Positions 52,053 through 61,329 of a stretch of DNA of 64,000 nucleotides are shown in pieces. The notes beneath the pieces were generated by a model that saw only the letters and a list, made by a program, of their open reading frames with translations, did no database searches and was not told the origin of the DNA. The stretch covers positions 1-64,000 of the forward strand of contig NZ_SBLB01000001.1 in the NCBI RefSeq assembly GCF_004138325.1. The letters run 5' to 3'. This stretch comes from Spirosoma sordidisoli (GTDB lineage Bacteria > Bacteroidota > Bacteroidia > Cytophagales > Spirosomataceae). Position 1 is the stretch's first letter. Each line of letters begins with the position of its first letter. The position numbers and the translations under genes were made by a program.

Positions 52053-52892
52053 GTGAAGACCCACGAAGTAATTATACAACCAGGCCGCTCAGAAAAGCAC
52101 TATTGGCGGGACCTTTGGCGTAACCGCGAATTGATGTATATCCTGTCGATGCGCGATGTATCGGTTCGCTACAAACAGACCGCACTCGGCACCGCTTGGG
52201 GTCTCATCCGACCACTGACGACCATGCTCATCATGGTATTCGTGTTCAGTAAGATCGCGAAACTACCGGCTGATCCGGGGGTGCCCTATCCACTTATGGT
52301 ACTTGGCGGTATTACGGTCTGGACTTTTTTTGCTACATCCTTCACCCAGGTCAGCAACAGCGTGACGCTGAACTCAAACCTCGTCACAAAAGTATATTTC
52401 CCTCGGCTGATCATGCCCATCAGTTCGGTTGCGGTCAGCTTTGTCGATTTCCTGGTGTCATTGGGTTTGTTCATCCTGCTGGCGGCCTGGTACCGGTTCG
52501 TTCCTGACTGGCACCTGCTGCTCCTGCCGGCGTTCATTGTACTGGCCCTGCTGGCATCGTTTGCTTTCGGGCTCTTTTTTGCCGCTGTCAATGTCAAATT
52601 CCGTGACATTGCTCAGCTGATCCCATTTATCGTTCAGGTGGGTTTTTACATCTGCCCGATCGCTTACAGTAGCCGACTGGTTGCCGAAAAATCGAATGAA
52701 TGGTGGGCTCCTTTGTACTGGCTCAACCCGATGGTGGGCATCATTGACGGATTCCGGTGGGCACTTCTCGGTGAAAATGCTTACTTTAATCCACAGAGTC
52801 TGCTGACCTCGGTGATCATTACGGGCGTTTGCCTGGCTCTTTCGATCTACTTTTTTCGCAAACGGGAAAACACGTTTGTTGACGATATCTAA
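52053..52892 (+). CDS. ABC-2 type polysaccharide export permease (Wzm-like)
   Basis: 279 residues starting at a GTG (52053). Opening YWRDLWRNRELMYILSMRDVSVRYKQTALGTAWGLIRPL is typical, followed by six membrane helices and the conserved YICPIAYS and PLYWLNPMVGIIDGFRW near the end. It forms the membrane channel of an ABC exporter for a finished lipid-linked polysaccharide. The ATPase gene follows after 74 bases. Confidence 0.95.
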   Translation: MKTHEVIIQPGRSEKHYWRDLWRNRELMYILSMRDVSVRYKQTALGTAWGLIRPLTTMLIMVFVFSKIAKLPADPGVPYPLMVLGGITVWTFFATSFTQVSNSVTLNSNLVTKVYFPRLIMPISSVAVSFVDFLVSLGLFILLAAWYRFVPDWHLLLLPAFIVLALLASFAFGLFFAAVNVKFRDIAQLIPFIVQVGFYICPIAYSSRLVAEKSNEWWAPLYWLNPMVGIIDGFRWALLGENAYFNPQSLLTSVIITGVCLALSIYFFRKRENTFVDDI

Positions 52893-52966
52893 ACGGGGTC
52901 GGGCGTTGTAGTCGGCAAAGCTTATCCCGGCTTACCCGAACAACGACCGATTAACGACCAACTACT

Positions 52967-54226
52967 ATGTCTGTCATTACTGTCGATAATATAAGTAAGC
53001 AATACATCATTGACCACCAGAAGGGCAAAGGGGTCAACACCCTGCGCGACGTGCTGACCCAGAACGTGAAGCAACTCTTTGGTGGCAAAAAAGAGCAGAA
53101 CGGCCTGTCCCGCGAGGAGTTCTGGGCGCTGCGTGATGTAAGCTTTTCTATTGAACAAGGCGACCGGGTCGGTATCGTTGGTCACAACGGGGCCGGTAAG
53201 TCGACCATGCTCAAGGTATTGAGCAAGATCATCGAGCCTACCACCGGCAGCGTTCGGATCAAGGGACGCGTCGCCAGCTTGCTGGAAGTCGGCACCGGCT
53301 TTCACCCCGAGCTGACGGGTCGCGAAAACATCTTCCTGAACGGCTCACTGCTGGGTATGAGCCGCAGCGAGATCCGGAACCAGTTCGACGCCATAGTTGC
53401 GTTTGCGGGTGTCGAGAAGTTTCTCGATACGCCCGTTAAGCGATATTCGTCTGGTATGTACGTACGGCTTGGGTTCGCCATCTCGGCTCACCTCGACCCC
53501 GAAATCATGATCGTCGATGAAGTACTGGCCGTGGGCGATGCTGAATTCCAGAAGAAAAGTCTGGGCAAAATGCGCGACAACTCAGCCAGTGGCCGGACTA
53601 TCATTTTTGTTAGCCACAACATGACCGCCGTACAGGCGCTGTGCAACAAAACCCTGTACTTCGAAAAAGGACGGCTCATCGAGCAGGGCGAAACCAACCA
53701 GGTCATTGCGTCTTACCTGAGTAAGGTATCCCGGACCCGGCTCGTACGCCAGTGGGACAGCCCCGAAGATGCGCCCGGCAACGATCTGGTCCGGTTCCGG
53801 CGTATCGAGCTGATTCCGGAATATCAGGATGAACTAACCCACATCGACGTTCGTACACCGATGAAAATACGGTTCGAGTTCTGGAACATGATGGATCGGG
53901 CCAACCTGAACCTGTCCATGCACCTGAACTCCCTGACCGGCGAATGTATCTTTAACGTCGGCACCCGGTCGCAGCCTTACGGCAAAGGCCTGATTGCGGG
54001 CGAGTGCACAGTGCCGGGTTACTTCCTCAACGACGGTTCCTACACCGTGTCAGTAATGGTGGTGAAAGATACCGTCACGCCCCTGTACGTTATGGAAGAA
54101 GGCCTCACCTTCGACGTGGAGGACTACCGAGAGGGAATTGCCTGGTACGGGAAATGGCCGGGCTACGTTCGGCCCCAGTTTCCGTTCGAGATGGAAATGC
54201 TGGAGCCAGTGAACAGCGAACAATAG
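52967..54226 (+). CDS. ABC exporter ATPase with C-terminal domain (Wzt-like)
   Basis: 419 residues. ATPase domain (1-245): Walker A GHNGAGKST (72-80), signature YSSGMYVRLGFA, Walker B IMIVDEVLAVGD and SHNMTAVQ. A linker leads to a C-terminal beta-sandwich (about 265-410, with IDVRTPMKIRFEFWN and GYFLNDGSYTVSVMVVKD), as in Wzt proteins that recognise the capped end of an O-polysaccharide before export. This implies that the glycan is end-modified. Pairs with the permease upstream. Confidence 0.95.
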   Translation: MSVITVDNISKQYIIDHQKGKGVNTLRDVLTQNVKQLFGGKKEQNGLSREEFWALRDVSFSIEQGDRVGIVGHNGAGKSTMLKVLSKIIEPTTGSVRIKGRVASLLEVGTGFHPELTGRENIFLNGSLLGMSRSEIRNQFDAIVAFAGVEKFLDTPVKRYSSGMYVRLGFAISAHLDPEIMIVDEVLAVGDAEFQKKSLGKMRDNSASGRTIIFVSHNMTAVQALCNKTLYFEKGRLIEQGETNQVIASYLSKVSRTRLVRQWDSPEDAPGNDLVRFRRIELIPEYQDELTHIDVRTPMKIRFEFWNMMDRANLNLSMHLNSLTGECIFNVGTRSQPYGKGLIAGECTVPGYFLNDGSYTVSVMVVKDTVTPLYVMEEGLTFDVEDYREGIAWYGKWPGYVRPQFPFEMEMLEPVNSEQ

Positions 54227-54252
54227 CCGAGTCGCCAACCGATAACTTACCC

Positions 54253-55344
54253 ATGATCTACGTTACCAAATCATATTTACCCGACCTCGACGAATACACC
54301 GCCTATCTGAAAGGCATTTGGGAACGTGTGCACCTGACCAACGATGGCCCGCTGCTCCGCCAGCTCGAAGACCAGATGAAGGAGTTCCTGGGCGTTCGTC
54401 ACCTGAAATACTGCAGTAACGGTACGGTAGTGCTGCAGATGGCCCTGAAAGCGCTGGATATAACCAAAGAAGTTATTACCACGCCTTTCTCCTACGTAGC
54501 GACAACCAACGCCCTCTTATGGGAAGGCTGTACCCCCATCTTTGCCGATATCCGCCCCGACGATTTCTGCATCGATCCGGACGCCATTGAGCCGTTGATC
54601 ACTGAAAACACCCAGGCTATTATGGCCACCCACGTGTACGGGAATGCCTGTCGCATCGAGCAGATCCAGGCGATAGCCGACAAATACGGGTTGAAGGTGA
54701 TTTACGACGCAGCCCATACATTCGGAGCCAGTTACAACGGTCAATCGATCCTTTCGTACGGCGACCTGAGTACCTGTAGTTTCCACGCCACCAAAGTGTT
54801 TCATACCGTTGAAGGCGGGTGTATCGTGACGGACAACGACGAGATGGCCGAAAAGCTGCACTTCTACCGTTCGTTCGGCCACCGCAACGACGACTACCGG
54901 AGTGTGGGCATCAACGCGAAAAACTCCGAGTTACACGCAGCCATGGGGCTTTGTGTACTGCCCAAAGTGCCCGAACTGATTGCCAGCCGGAAAGAGGTAT
55001 TCGGGTACTACGACAGCCGACTGGATTTCTCGAAAATTACCCGCCCCACCCTCACGCCGGGTGTAGATTACAACTACGCCTACTACCCGATTGTGTTCGA
55101 TACGGAAGAAACGCTGCTACGAGTTATGGACGCCCTGCAAGCGCAGGATGTGCTGCCCCGGCGGTACTTCTACCCGTCGCTTAATACGCTCCCCTTCGTG
55201 AAAACCCACCAGCCCTGCCCGATTTCGGAGAACGTATCGCTGCGGGTGCTTTGCTTACCTATGTATCCGGGTTTGTCCGAAGTCGATGCCGACCGTATTG
55301 CCAGCGTCGTTAACGAGGCCGTTGCTCTGGTTAATATCGATTAA
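54253..55344 (+). CDS. DegT/DnrJ/EryC1 PLP-dependent sugar aminotransferase
   Basis: 363 residues from the ATG at 54253, 26 bases after the Wzt stop; the open frame continues upstream into the Wzt gene, but that part is out of register with the family. Landmarks: NDGPLLRQLE, SNGTVVLQMALKAL, PFSYVATTNALLWEGCTPIFADI, IYDAAHTFGAS (Asp152) and the PLP lysine Lys181 in SFHATKVFHTVEGG. It adds an amino group to a nucleotide-activated keto sugar, as in FdtB-, VioA- or WecE-type enzymes. No nucleotide-sugar dehydratase gene is adjacent. The glycan should contain an aminodeoxy sugar. Confidence 0.93.
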   Translation: MIYVTKSYLPDLDEYTAYLKGIWERVHLTNDGPLLRQLEDQMKEFLGVRHLKYCSNGTVVLQMALKALDITKEVITTPFSYVATTNALLWEGCTPIFADIRPDDFCIDPDAIEPLITENTQAIMATHVYGNACRIEQIQAIADKYGLKVIYDAAHTFGASYNGQSILSYGDLSTCSFHATKVFHTVEGGCIVTDNDEMAEKLHFYRSFGHRNDDYRSVGINAKNSELHAAMGLCVLPKVPELIASRKEVFGYYDSRLDFSKITRPTLTPGVDYNYAYYPIVFDTEETLLRVMDALQAQDVLPRRYFYPSLNTLPFVKTHQPCPISENVSLRVLCLPMYPGLSEVDADRIASVVNEAVALVNID

Positions 55345-55431
55345 TAAGTGCTGGCTATTGATTGGGCGCTGGTCACCGACTAGGCCAGCAATACCTTAGA
55401 ACCAGTCACTTATGATTCGTTATTCGATAGT

Positions 55432-57510
55432 ATGACACTTATCTACATCCTTGCCTTATTTCTTTTTCTATTCTACGTTGGACGACTAGCGGCCCGAATT
55501 TGCCGCCGGTCGCTGGTGGACTGGCTATTGACTTCGTTTTTGCTTGGGGCAGGCAGCGTTATCCTGACGGGCTTTATCCTGTCGGCGCTTTACCAGACCA
55601 ATACTACCCCCGTATGGGCCGTGTCGGTCTTCATTACGGCAACGGTGCTGGGTCGTATACTGCGCTGGCTTGTTCCAGATCATGAACGCTTCTCGGTGTC
55701 GCTGCTGATCCGGGACCGGCGCCACTCGATGCGCCGGTGGTTTCAGGCCCTGACCACCTTCCCGAAGTTTCTGTTCACGATCCTGTTTGGCACGCTCGCC
55801 GTTATTGCGGTAACGAACCTGCTGCTCGTTTTCTTTACCGTTCCCAACGAATGGGATAGCATGACCGGGCACCTCAACCGGCTGATGCAGTACATGCAAC
55901 GCGGTACCATGCGGCATTTTGGCGGTACCAACTGGAACATTGACACCTACCCCAAGAGCGTCTGTACGCTTCAGATCTATTCTTTTCTGATGACCGGCCG
56001 GTTCGAAAACGGCTTCAAGTTCATTCATCACCTCAGTTACTGGGTAGCCATCGTCTCGGTTTTCGGTATTATCCAGCGCATCGGGGTTAGCCGGGGTGCG
56101 GTGTCGCTGTCGGCCAGTTTTTTCTGTGCCCTTTGCTATGCGCTGCTGCCTGACTTTCTGATGCAGGCCATTACGACCGAAACCGATATTGTGCTGACCG
56201 CCTACCTGAGTGTGCTACTGTACATGCTCTTCAGCTACCAGGCTTCCGGCAGTCCGCAAACCCGCGACAGCCGGTATCTGTATCTGGCAGGTATGGCCTT
56301 CGGCATGGCCTTTGGCCACAAGATTACTTTCGCGCTGCTGCTGCCGTCGGTGTTTGTGATTATGATCTACACGGTCTTTCTGTCGCCATCGCTGGCCATC
56401 ACGACCCGGCGAACCCTGCGACTGGCGGGAGCTATACTGGTAGGCGTTTGCTTATGGACGCTGCCTACCGGGTATCTGAAAAATATCGAAGTATTTGGTC
56501 ATCCGATTGGCCCGCCAACCGCTCTCAAACACCAGTCGGTAGAACGGGCAGGCTCGGCCCGAAACCTGTTCGAACAGGGAAGCCGGAATGTGATTCGCTA
56601 TGCCTACGACCATGCTAATCTGGACGGTATCCGGAACGTTCGGGCCGGGGCTACCCTGAACCATGCCATGCGGCAACCCCTGGTTATACTGGAAGATAAA
56701 CTGCATATGCGCCTGGACGAAGAGACCGATTTCTCCATCCAGCCGTTTGCGTTCGACCGCAAGTTTATGTTCTACAATGCCAACCCGTACTGGGGGGCTA
56801 TCGGCATTGGGCTGATTTTTCCGCTACTGATTCTGGTTCTGACGGGCTTTGTTCGGTCTACGCCCCATCTGTTCATCGGCCTGGCCCTGCTGCTACATTT
56901 TGCCGCTCTCTCCTACTCGGCTCCATATGACCCCTTCAAGGGTCGATACTTCATCGAAACGGGCCTGTTCGGCATCCTGTTTCTGGGCCTCCTGTTTTTG
57001 CACGCCCGGCTATCAGTCGAGGTGCCGAAGCGCGTGGTCTGGAAAGGGTACGTTGGGCTGATTGTCGTGCTTGGCTGCGTCTCGGCCCTGATGTGCGTGT
57101 TTCTAAACACCCGGGCGCTTCCCTTTGCCTGGACGGCTCCCGACGGACGGCCTTTTCCGTCTGCGTTTTCATCGGACCGTGTTGAGCAGATGACCCTCGG
57201 GCGGCCCGACATCTTCCGGCCCTACAAACGATTTGACGAACTTGTTCCGGCAAACGCAACGGTGGCCCTCGGTACAATCAACGACGATTACGAGTACCCG
57301 CTATACGGACCGTCCCTGTCGCGTCGGCTCATACCAATCAACCCGTTCGAACAGGGTCTGAGACCGATTCCGAAAGAGGCCGATTACCTGTTTTTTGCCA
57401 GTAGCGTAATCAGACCCCAGGCCGGAGATATTCGGTTAGGCACCGATACGACCCTGCGGGCCATTGCGCCTGTACCGGGCGAAGACTATTACCTCCGCAA
57501 GCTGAAATAA
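55432..57510 (+). CDS. Polytopic membrane protein, probable GT-C glycosyltransferase
   Basis: 692 residues with about 11-13 membrane helices. After helix 3 or 4 a periplasmic loop holds NEWDSMTGHLNRLMQYMQRGTM, an acidic motif in the place where lipid-linked sugar-dependent (GT-C) transferases keep their catalytic Asp; another polar loop (about 345-460) and a C-terminal soluble part of about 130 residues follow. No exact family recognised. Its place in the locus suggests it adds a sugar, or polymerises, on the periplasmic side. Confidence 0.6.
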   Translation: MTLIYILALFLFLFYVGRLAARICRRSLVDWLLTSFLLGAGSVILTGFILSALYQTNTTPVWAVSVFITATVLGRILRWLVPDHERFSVSLLIRDRRHSMRRWFQALTTFPKFLFTILFGTLAVIAVTNLLLVFFTVPNEWDSMTGHLNRLMQYMQRGTMRHFGGTNWNIDTYPKSVCTLQIYSFLMTGRFENGFKFIHHLSYWVAIVSVFGIIQRIGVSRGAVSLSASFFCALCYALLPDFLMQAITTETDIVLTAYLSVLLYMLFSYQASGSPQTRDSRYLYLAGMAFGMAFGHKITFALLLPSVFVIMIYTVFLSPSLAITTRRTLRLAGAILVGVCLWTLPTGYLKNIEVFGHPIGPPTALKHQSVERAGSARNLFEQGSRNVIRYAYDHANLDGIRNVRAGATLNHAMRQPLVILEDKLHMRLDEETDFSIQPFAFDRKFMFYNANPYWGAIGIGLIFPLLILVLTGFVRSTPHLFIGLALLLHFAALSYSAPYDPFKGRYFIETGLFGILFLGLLFLHARLSVEVPKRVVWKGYVGLIVVLGCVSALMCVFLNTRALPFAWTAPDGRPFPSAFSSDRVEQMTLGRPDIFRPYKRFDELVPANATVALGTINDDYEYPLYGPSLSRRLIPINPFEQGLRPIPKEADYLFFASSVIRPQAGDIRLGTDTTLRAIAPVPGEDYYLRKLK

Positions 57511-57579
57511 CCATACCTGTTCCGTTGCGGGCTTGCTCCCTGTCGGCCACGAACCAGCCTCACTACCCCAAATTGCCCT

Positions 57580-58281
57580 ATGACTATCGCCATTATGCAA
57601 CCTTATTTCCTGCCCTACATCGGCTACATGCAGCTGATGAGCGCAGTAGATACGTTTATCCTCTATGACGATGTTTCGTTCATTAACCGGGGCTGGATCA
57701 ACCGGAACCGGCTCCTGATCAACGGGCAGGAATACCTGTTTACGGTTCCGTTGCGCGATGCCAGCCAGAATAAACGCATTAATGAGGTTCATCTGGCCGA
57801 CGATCCGAAGTGGCGGAGTAAGCTGCTGAAAACCATCGAACAGGGCTATCGAAAAGCGCCATATTACGGAACGGTAATGCCCCTGACTGAAAAAATTGTC
57901 AACTTTACCACTGACTCGATCGCCGAACTGGTTCATTTTAGCCTGGTAGAGCTGAATACATTCCTGGAGATACCTACGCGTCTCGTGGCCTCCTCATCAA
58001 TCTATCAGAATGCAGACCTGAAAGCCCAGGACCGTATTCTGGACATCTGCCGGCAGGAAAAGGCCACGCGGTACATTAACCCCATTGGCGGTACCGACCT
58101 GTATGACAAGCCATCGTTTGCTACGGCGGGTATCGACCTTGCTTTCATCCAGGCCAAACGGGTCGAATACGCCCAGTTCAACCGGCCGGAGTTTGTTCCC
58201 TGGCTGTCGATCATCGACATAGTAATGTTCAACGATGTGCCGACCACCCGGGCTATGCTAACCGAATTTGATTTATTATAA
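57580..58281 (+). CDS. WbqC family protein
   Basis: 233 residues. The start IAIMQPYFLPYIGYMQLMSAVDTFILYDDVSFINRGWINRNRLL is the WbqC signature, as is YINPIGGTDLYDK near the end. Members occur in O-antigen and capsule clusters, and are thought to take part in making or transferring unusual sugars; the reaction is not firmly established. The C-terminal LSIIDIVMFNDVPTTR block is complete. Confidence 0.9.
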   Translation: MTIAIMQPYFLPYIGYMQLMSAVDTFILYDDVSFINRGWINRNRLLINGQEYLFTVPLRDASQNKRINEVHLADDPKWRSKLLKTIEQGYRKAPYYGTVMPLTEKIVNFTTDSIAELVHFSLVELNTFLEIPTRLVASSSIYQNADLKAQDRILDICRQEKATRYINPIGGTDLYDKPSFATAGIDLAFIQAKRVEYAQFNRPEFVPWLSIIDIVMFNDVPTTRAMLTEFDLL

Positions 58282-58287
58282 CCGAGA

Positions 58288-58341
58288 ATGAACGACAACT
58301 TCGGGATTCGCCTGTCGTGTATGCCCGAATCTGTCGTTCAT
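58288..58341 (+). repeat. Long stem-loop inside the polysaccharide operon
   Basis: ATGAACGACA (58288-58297) pairs with TGTCGTTCAT (58332-58341) and, after a two-base mismatch, TTCGGG (58300-58305) pairs with CCCGAA (58324-58329). It fills most of the 76-base gap between the WbqC and NeuD-like genes. No T run follows. Confidence 0.6.
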
Positions 58342-58357
58342 CATTCACTCATAAACT

Positions 58358-59011
58358 ATGGCAAACGTTATCATCTTTGGCGTGATGGATACAGCCGAGC
58401 TGGCTCATTTCTATCTCACGCAGGACTCGGAACACGACGTAGTGGCGTTTACCGTGAGCCGCGAGTATTTGACCAGTACTGAGTTCCGGGGTTTGCCGGT
58501 TGTGGCCTTTGAGGACGTAGCAACGATTTACCCCCCACAGGATTTTAAGTTCTTTGCGCCCATGACCGGTCGTGGCATGAACCGCAACCGCGAGCGGATT
58601 TACCTGGAAGCGAAAGCCAAAGGTTACGAATTCATCTCCTACGTCAGCTCAAAAGCCACGCTGTTTGGCAACCAGATCGGCGAAAACTGCTTTATTCTGG
58701 AAGACAATACCATTCAGCCCTTCACCACCATCGGCAACAACGTAGTGCTCTGGAGCGGCAACCATATCGGGCACCACGGCCAGATTAAAGACCACGTTTT
58801 TTTCACCTCGCATGTTGTCATGTCGGGTCACTGCGTCATTGAGCCGTACTGCTTCTTTGGGGTGAACAGCACCATCCGTGATTTTCTGCATATTGCAACC
58901 GGAACGCTGGTCGGCATGGCCTCTGCCATTTATAAAGACACCGACGAATGGGGGCTTTATATCGGTAACCCAGCCAAAAAATTACCCAAACCCAGCTACG
59001 AAGCATATTGA
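58358..59011 (+). CDS. NeuD-like left-handed beta-helix acyltransferase
   Basis: 217 residues. The N-terminal 85 residues form a Rossmann-like part (ANVIIFGVMDTAELAHFYL); the rest is a hexapeptide-repeat beta-helix (IGENCFILEDNTIQPFTTIGNNVVLWSGNHIGHHGQI...), with GNHIGHHGQI holding the catalytic-type His and WGLYIGNPAKKL closing the fold. It probably N- or O-acetylates a sugar nucleotide, fitting the aminotransferase upstream. Its last bases overlap the TTG start of the next gene. Confidence 0.9.
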   Translation: MANVIIFGVMDTAELAHFYLTQDSEHDVVAFTVSREYLTSTEFRGLPVVAFEDVATIYPPQDFKFFAPMTGRGMNRNRERIYLEAKAKGYEFISYVSSKATLFGNQIGENCFILEDNTIQPFTTIGNNVVLWSGNHIGHHGQIKDHVFFTSHVVMSGHCVIEPYCFFGVNSTIRDFLHIATGTLVGMASAIYKDTDEWGLYIGNPAKKLPKPSYEAY

Positions 59012-60186
59012 AACTTTTGTTTATCGGCCACGATGCCAATCGAGCCGGCGCCCAGTTGGTCCTGTTAAACCTGATGCGACTCCTGAAAGCCGAAGGCTAT
59101 CAGATGCATCTGCTCCTGGGCGAAGGGGGGCCGCTCCTGACGGACTATCAGACCATCTGCCCCGTTACCGTGTGGCCCCCGGCCAGCCGCTACGTTGTGG
59201 GCGCAGTGGCCGATAAGGTACTCGGGAAAGTAGGTCTCTGGCAATCGATGCATGCCCGCCAGGCAGCCCAGCAGCAGCAGGCCATCCGGGAGCAATTGGG
59301 GCTCGACACGGTCGATCTGGTATTCGTCAACACGGTTACCAGCAGCCGGTGGTTCAGCCAGTTATCGATTCCTGCCCAGGTTCCGGTAGTTACGTTTGTT
59401 CACGAACTGGCCATGTCGGTCCGGATGTATACCCGCCCCGACGAGTTGAGCCAGCTCCTGACCAGAACCAATCAGCTGCTGGCCGTTTCCAGCGCGACTG
59501 CCCGGTACTACATCGAAGAGCATCATTTTGACCCAAACCGGATTACTCAGTTTACCCTGATCGATACCCCCGCGCTGGTCACGGCTGTCCGAAAGGCGAA
59601 AGCCGAGCCCCTATCGGTTCCGGGCGTTCCTGCCGATGCGCGCCTGGTTGGTGGCTGCGGAAATGCCGAATGGCGGAAAGGAAACGACCTGTTCGTTACC
59701 CTGGCCCGACAGGTCATAGGTCGCTCATCGGGCGCTCCGGTCCATTTCGTCTGGGTGGGGGTTCCGCCGGGGCCGTTGCACGATGACCTCTGGCTCGACA
59801 TTCGAAAAGCAGGTCTGGCTGACCGGGTACATCTGATTCCACCTACCCCGGATGTTCTGCGCTACATGAGCCGGTTCGACGTATTCGTACTCTGCTCCCG
59901 CGAAGACCCCTACCCGCTCGTCATGTTCGAAGCGGGCTTGTGTGACGTACCGGTGGTTTGTTTCGACAAAGCGGGTGGCGCCCCCGAGCTGGTGGAGGCC
60001 GACGGTGGATTCGTTGTTCCCTATCTCGATCTGGACGCCATGAGCGGCCGGGTCATTGACCTGCTCGACCAGCCCGAACAACGCCGGCAGATGGGGCAGC
60101 GGCTGGGCCAGAAAATACTAGACCGGCATCCGGCGCAGCAAAGTGTCGCTACACTCGTAACTTTGTTCGACAAACTAACCGCCTGA
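59008..60186 (+). CDS. Family 4 glycosyltransferase
   Basis: 392 residues starting at a TTG that overlaps the previous stop by four bases (TTGA). GT-B fold: N-terminal LLFIGHDANRAGAQLVLLNL, C-terminal nucleotide-sugar site with GCGNAEWRKGNDLFVTLA, FVLCSREDPYPLVMFEAGLCDVPVVCFDKAGGAPELV (EX7E motif). It adds a sugar in the cytoplasm to a growing lipid-linked chain. The TTG is supported by the exact overlap and the immediate GT-B start. Confidence 0.93.
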   Translation: MKLLFIGHDANRAGAQLVLLNLMRLLKAEGYQMHLLLGEGGPLLTDYQTICPVTVWPPASRYVVGAVADKVLGKVGLWQSMHARQAAQQQQAIREQLGLDTVDLVFVNTVTSSRWFSQLSIPAQVPVVTFVHELAMSVRMYTRPDELSQLLTRTNQLLAVSSATARYYIEEHHFDPNRITQFTLIDTPALVTAVRKAKAEPLSVPGVPADARLVGGCGNAEWRKGNDLFVTLARQVIGRSSGAPVHFVWVGVPPGPLHDDLWLDIRKAGLADRVHLIPPTPDVLRYMSRFDVFVLCSREDPYPLVMFEAGLCDVPVVCFDKAGGAPELVEADGGFVVPYLDLDAMSGRVIDLLDQPEQRRQMGQRLGQKILDRHPAQQSVATLVTLFDKLTA

Positions 60187-61329
60187 ATGCTGAATCCGTT
60201 TTCCGGTTCGATCCGGTCTCCTCATCCAAGCACGGCAACGGCGTCGTCGGTCAGCGTCCGTTCGGGCCACATGCCCCAGCTGGATTCGCTGCGGACCATT
60301 GCGGTCATGCTGGTGGTGATTTACCACTGGTTTCCGACCGGTGTAGGTATCAACCGGTTGCCCAACGGGTCGATGGGGGTAATGATATTTTTTGTCATCA
60401 GTGGGTTTCTGATCACCCGGATCTTACTCGATAACCGCAACCGGATCAGTCTGGGCAAAGCAACCGTAGCCGGTACGTACCGTAACTTCTTCATCCGACG
60501 GGTACTGCGCATCTTTCCGCTGTATTACCTGGTGCTGACGGGGGTATGGCTGCTGATTCCGCAGCATTCTGACATCGATGCACATCCGCTCTATTACTAT
60601 CTGTACGGCTATAATATTCTGCTCCACCAGACCGGAAACTGGTCTGACGTGCTGTCGCCCTTCTGGACACTGGGCGTAGAAGAGCAGCTGTACCTGGTCT
60701 GGCCCTGGATCGTTCTGCTAACGCCCCGGTCGGCCTTTCGCTGGGTAATCGGCGGCATGATCGTACTGGGTGTTTTGTTTCGGGCCTACGGCTACGCCCG
60801 GGGCGATATTGATGGACTGCTCACCCCCGCCAGTGCCGATGCCTTTGGGCTGGGGGCTCTCTGGGCCTATGTGCTGGTTGACCGACCAGCTGCCGAGGGT
60901 ACCGTACGAAAACGACTGGGCCTGATTGCCGGGCTGGCTTTTGCCGCCTTTGTCGGTATTCAGTTCCTACCCGATGATCACCTGATTACGGTCCTGTTTC
61001 AGCGGCTGGTATTATCGATACTGGCGCTGTTTATTGTTTCTCATGCCAGCGCTGGTATTGGCGGCCCCATTGGGCAGGTGCTGAATAATCGAATCCTGCT
61101 CTACATAGGCCGCATCAGCTACGGAATCTATGTATTTCATATGCTGGTTCCCGGCCATATTGTCCCAATTCTGTTCCGGATCAGTAACCGGCTGGGTGTT
61201 TCACTGACGCTGGGGTACTGGTCTCATCGCCTGTTCAGTCTGGCGGTGCTGATTGCTATTGCTTCGGCGTCCTGGTATGCCTTTGAAAAGCCGATTAACG
61301 ACCTCAAACGTTATTTTTCGTATCGATGA
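60187..61329 (+). CDS. Acyltransferase 3 family membrane protein
   Basis: 380 residues, about ten membrane helices. A Ser/Pro-rich N-terminus precedes QLDSLRTIAVMLVVIYHW with the conserved His and VMIFFVISGFLITRILL; RNFFIRRVLRIFPLYYLVL and SPFWTLGVEEQLYLVWPW carry the family Arg and Glu residues. It transfers an acyl group (often acetyl) from the cytoplasm onto a sugar on the outer side of the membrane. Its ATG directly follows the stop of the GT4 gene. Confidence 0.94.
   Translation: MLNPFSGSIRSPHPSTATASSVSVRSGHMPQLDSLRTIAVMLVVIYHWFPTGVGINRLPNGSMGVMIFFVISGFLITRILLDNRNRISLGKATVAGTYRNFFIRRVLRIFPLYYLVLTGVWLLIPQHSDIDAHPLYYYLYGYNILLHQTGNWSDVLSPFWTLGVEEQLYLVWPWIVLLTPRSAFRWVIGGMIVLGVLFRAYGYARGDIDGLLTPASADAFGLGALWAYVLVDRPAAEGTVRKRLGLIAGLAFAAFVGIQFLPDDHLITVLFQRLVLSILALFIVSHASAGIGGPIGQVLNNRILLYIGRISYGIYVFHMLVPGHIVPILFRISNRLGVSLTLGYWSHRLFSLAVLIAIASASWYAFEKPINDLKRYFSYR

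Noticed and set aside
54004-54252. N-terminal extension of the sugar aminotransferase
   Set aside because: The open frame continues into the Wzt gene in another register, but the family begins at the ATG at 54253 and the extension is Arg-rich and unordered.
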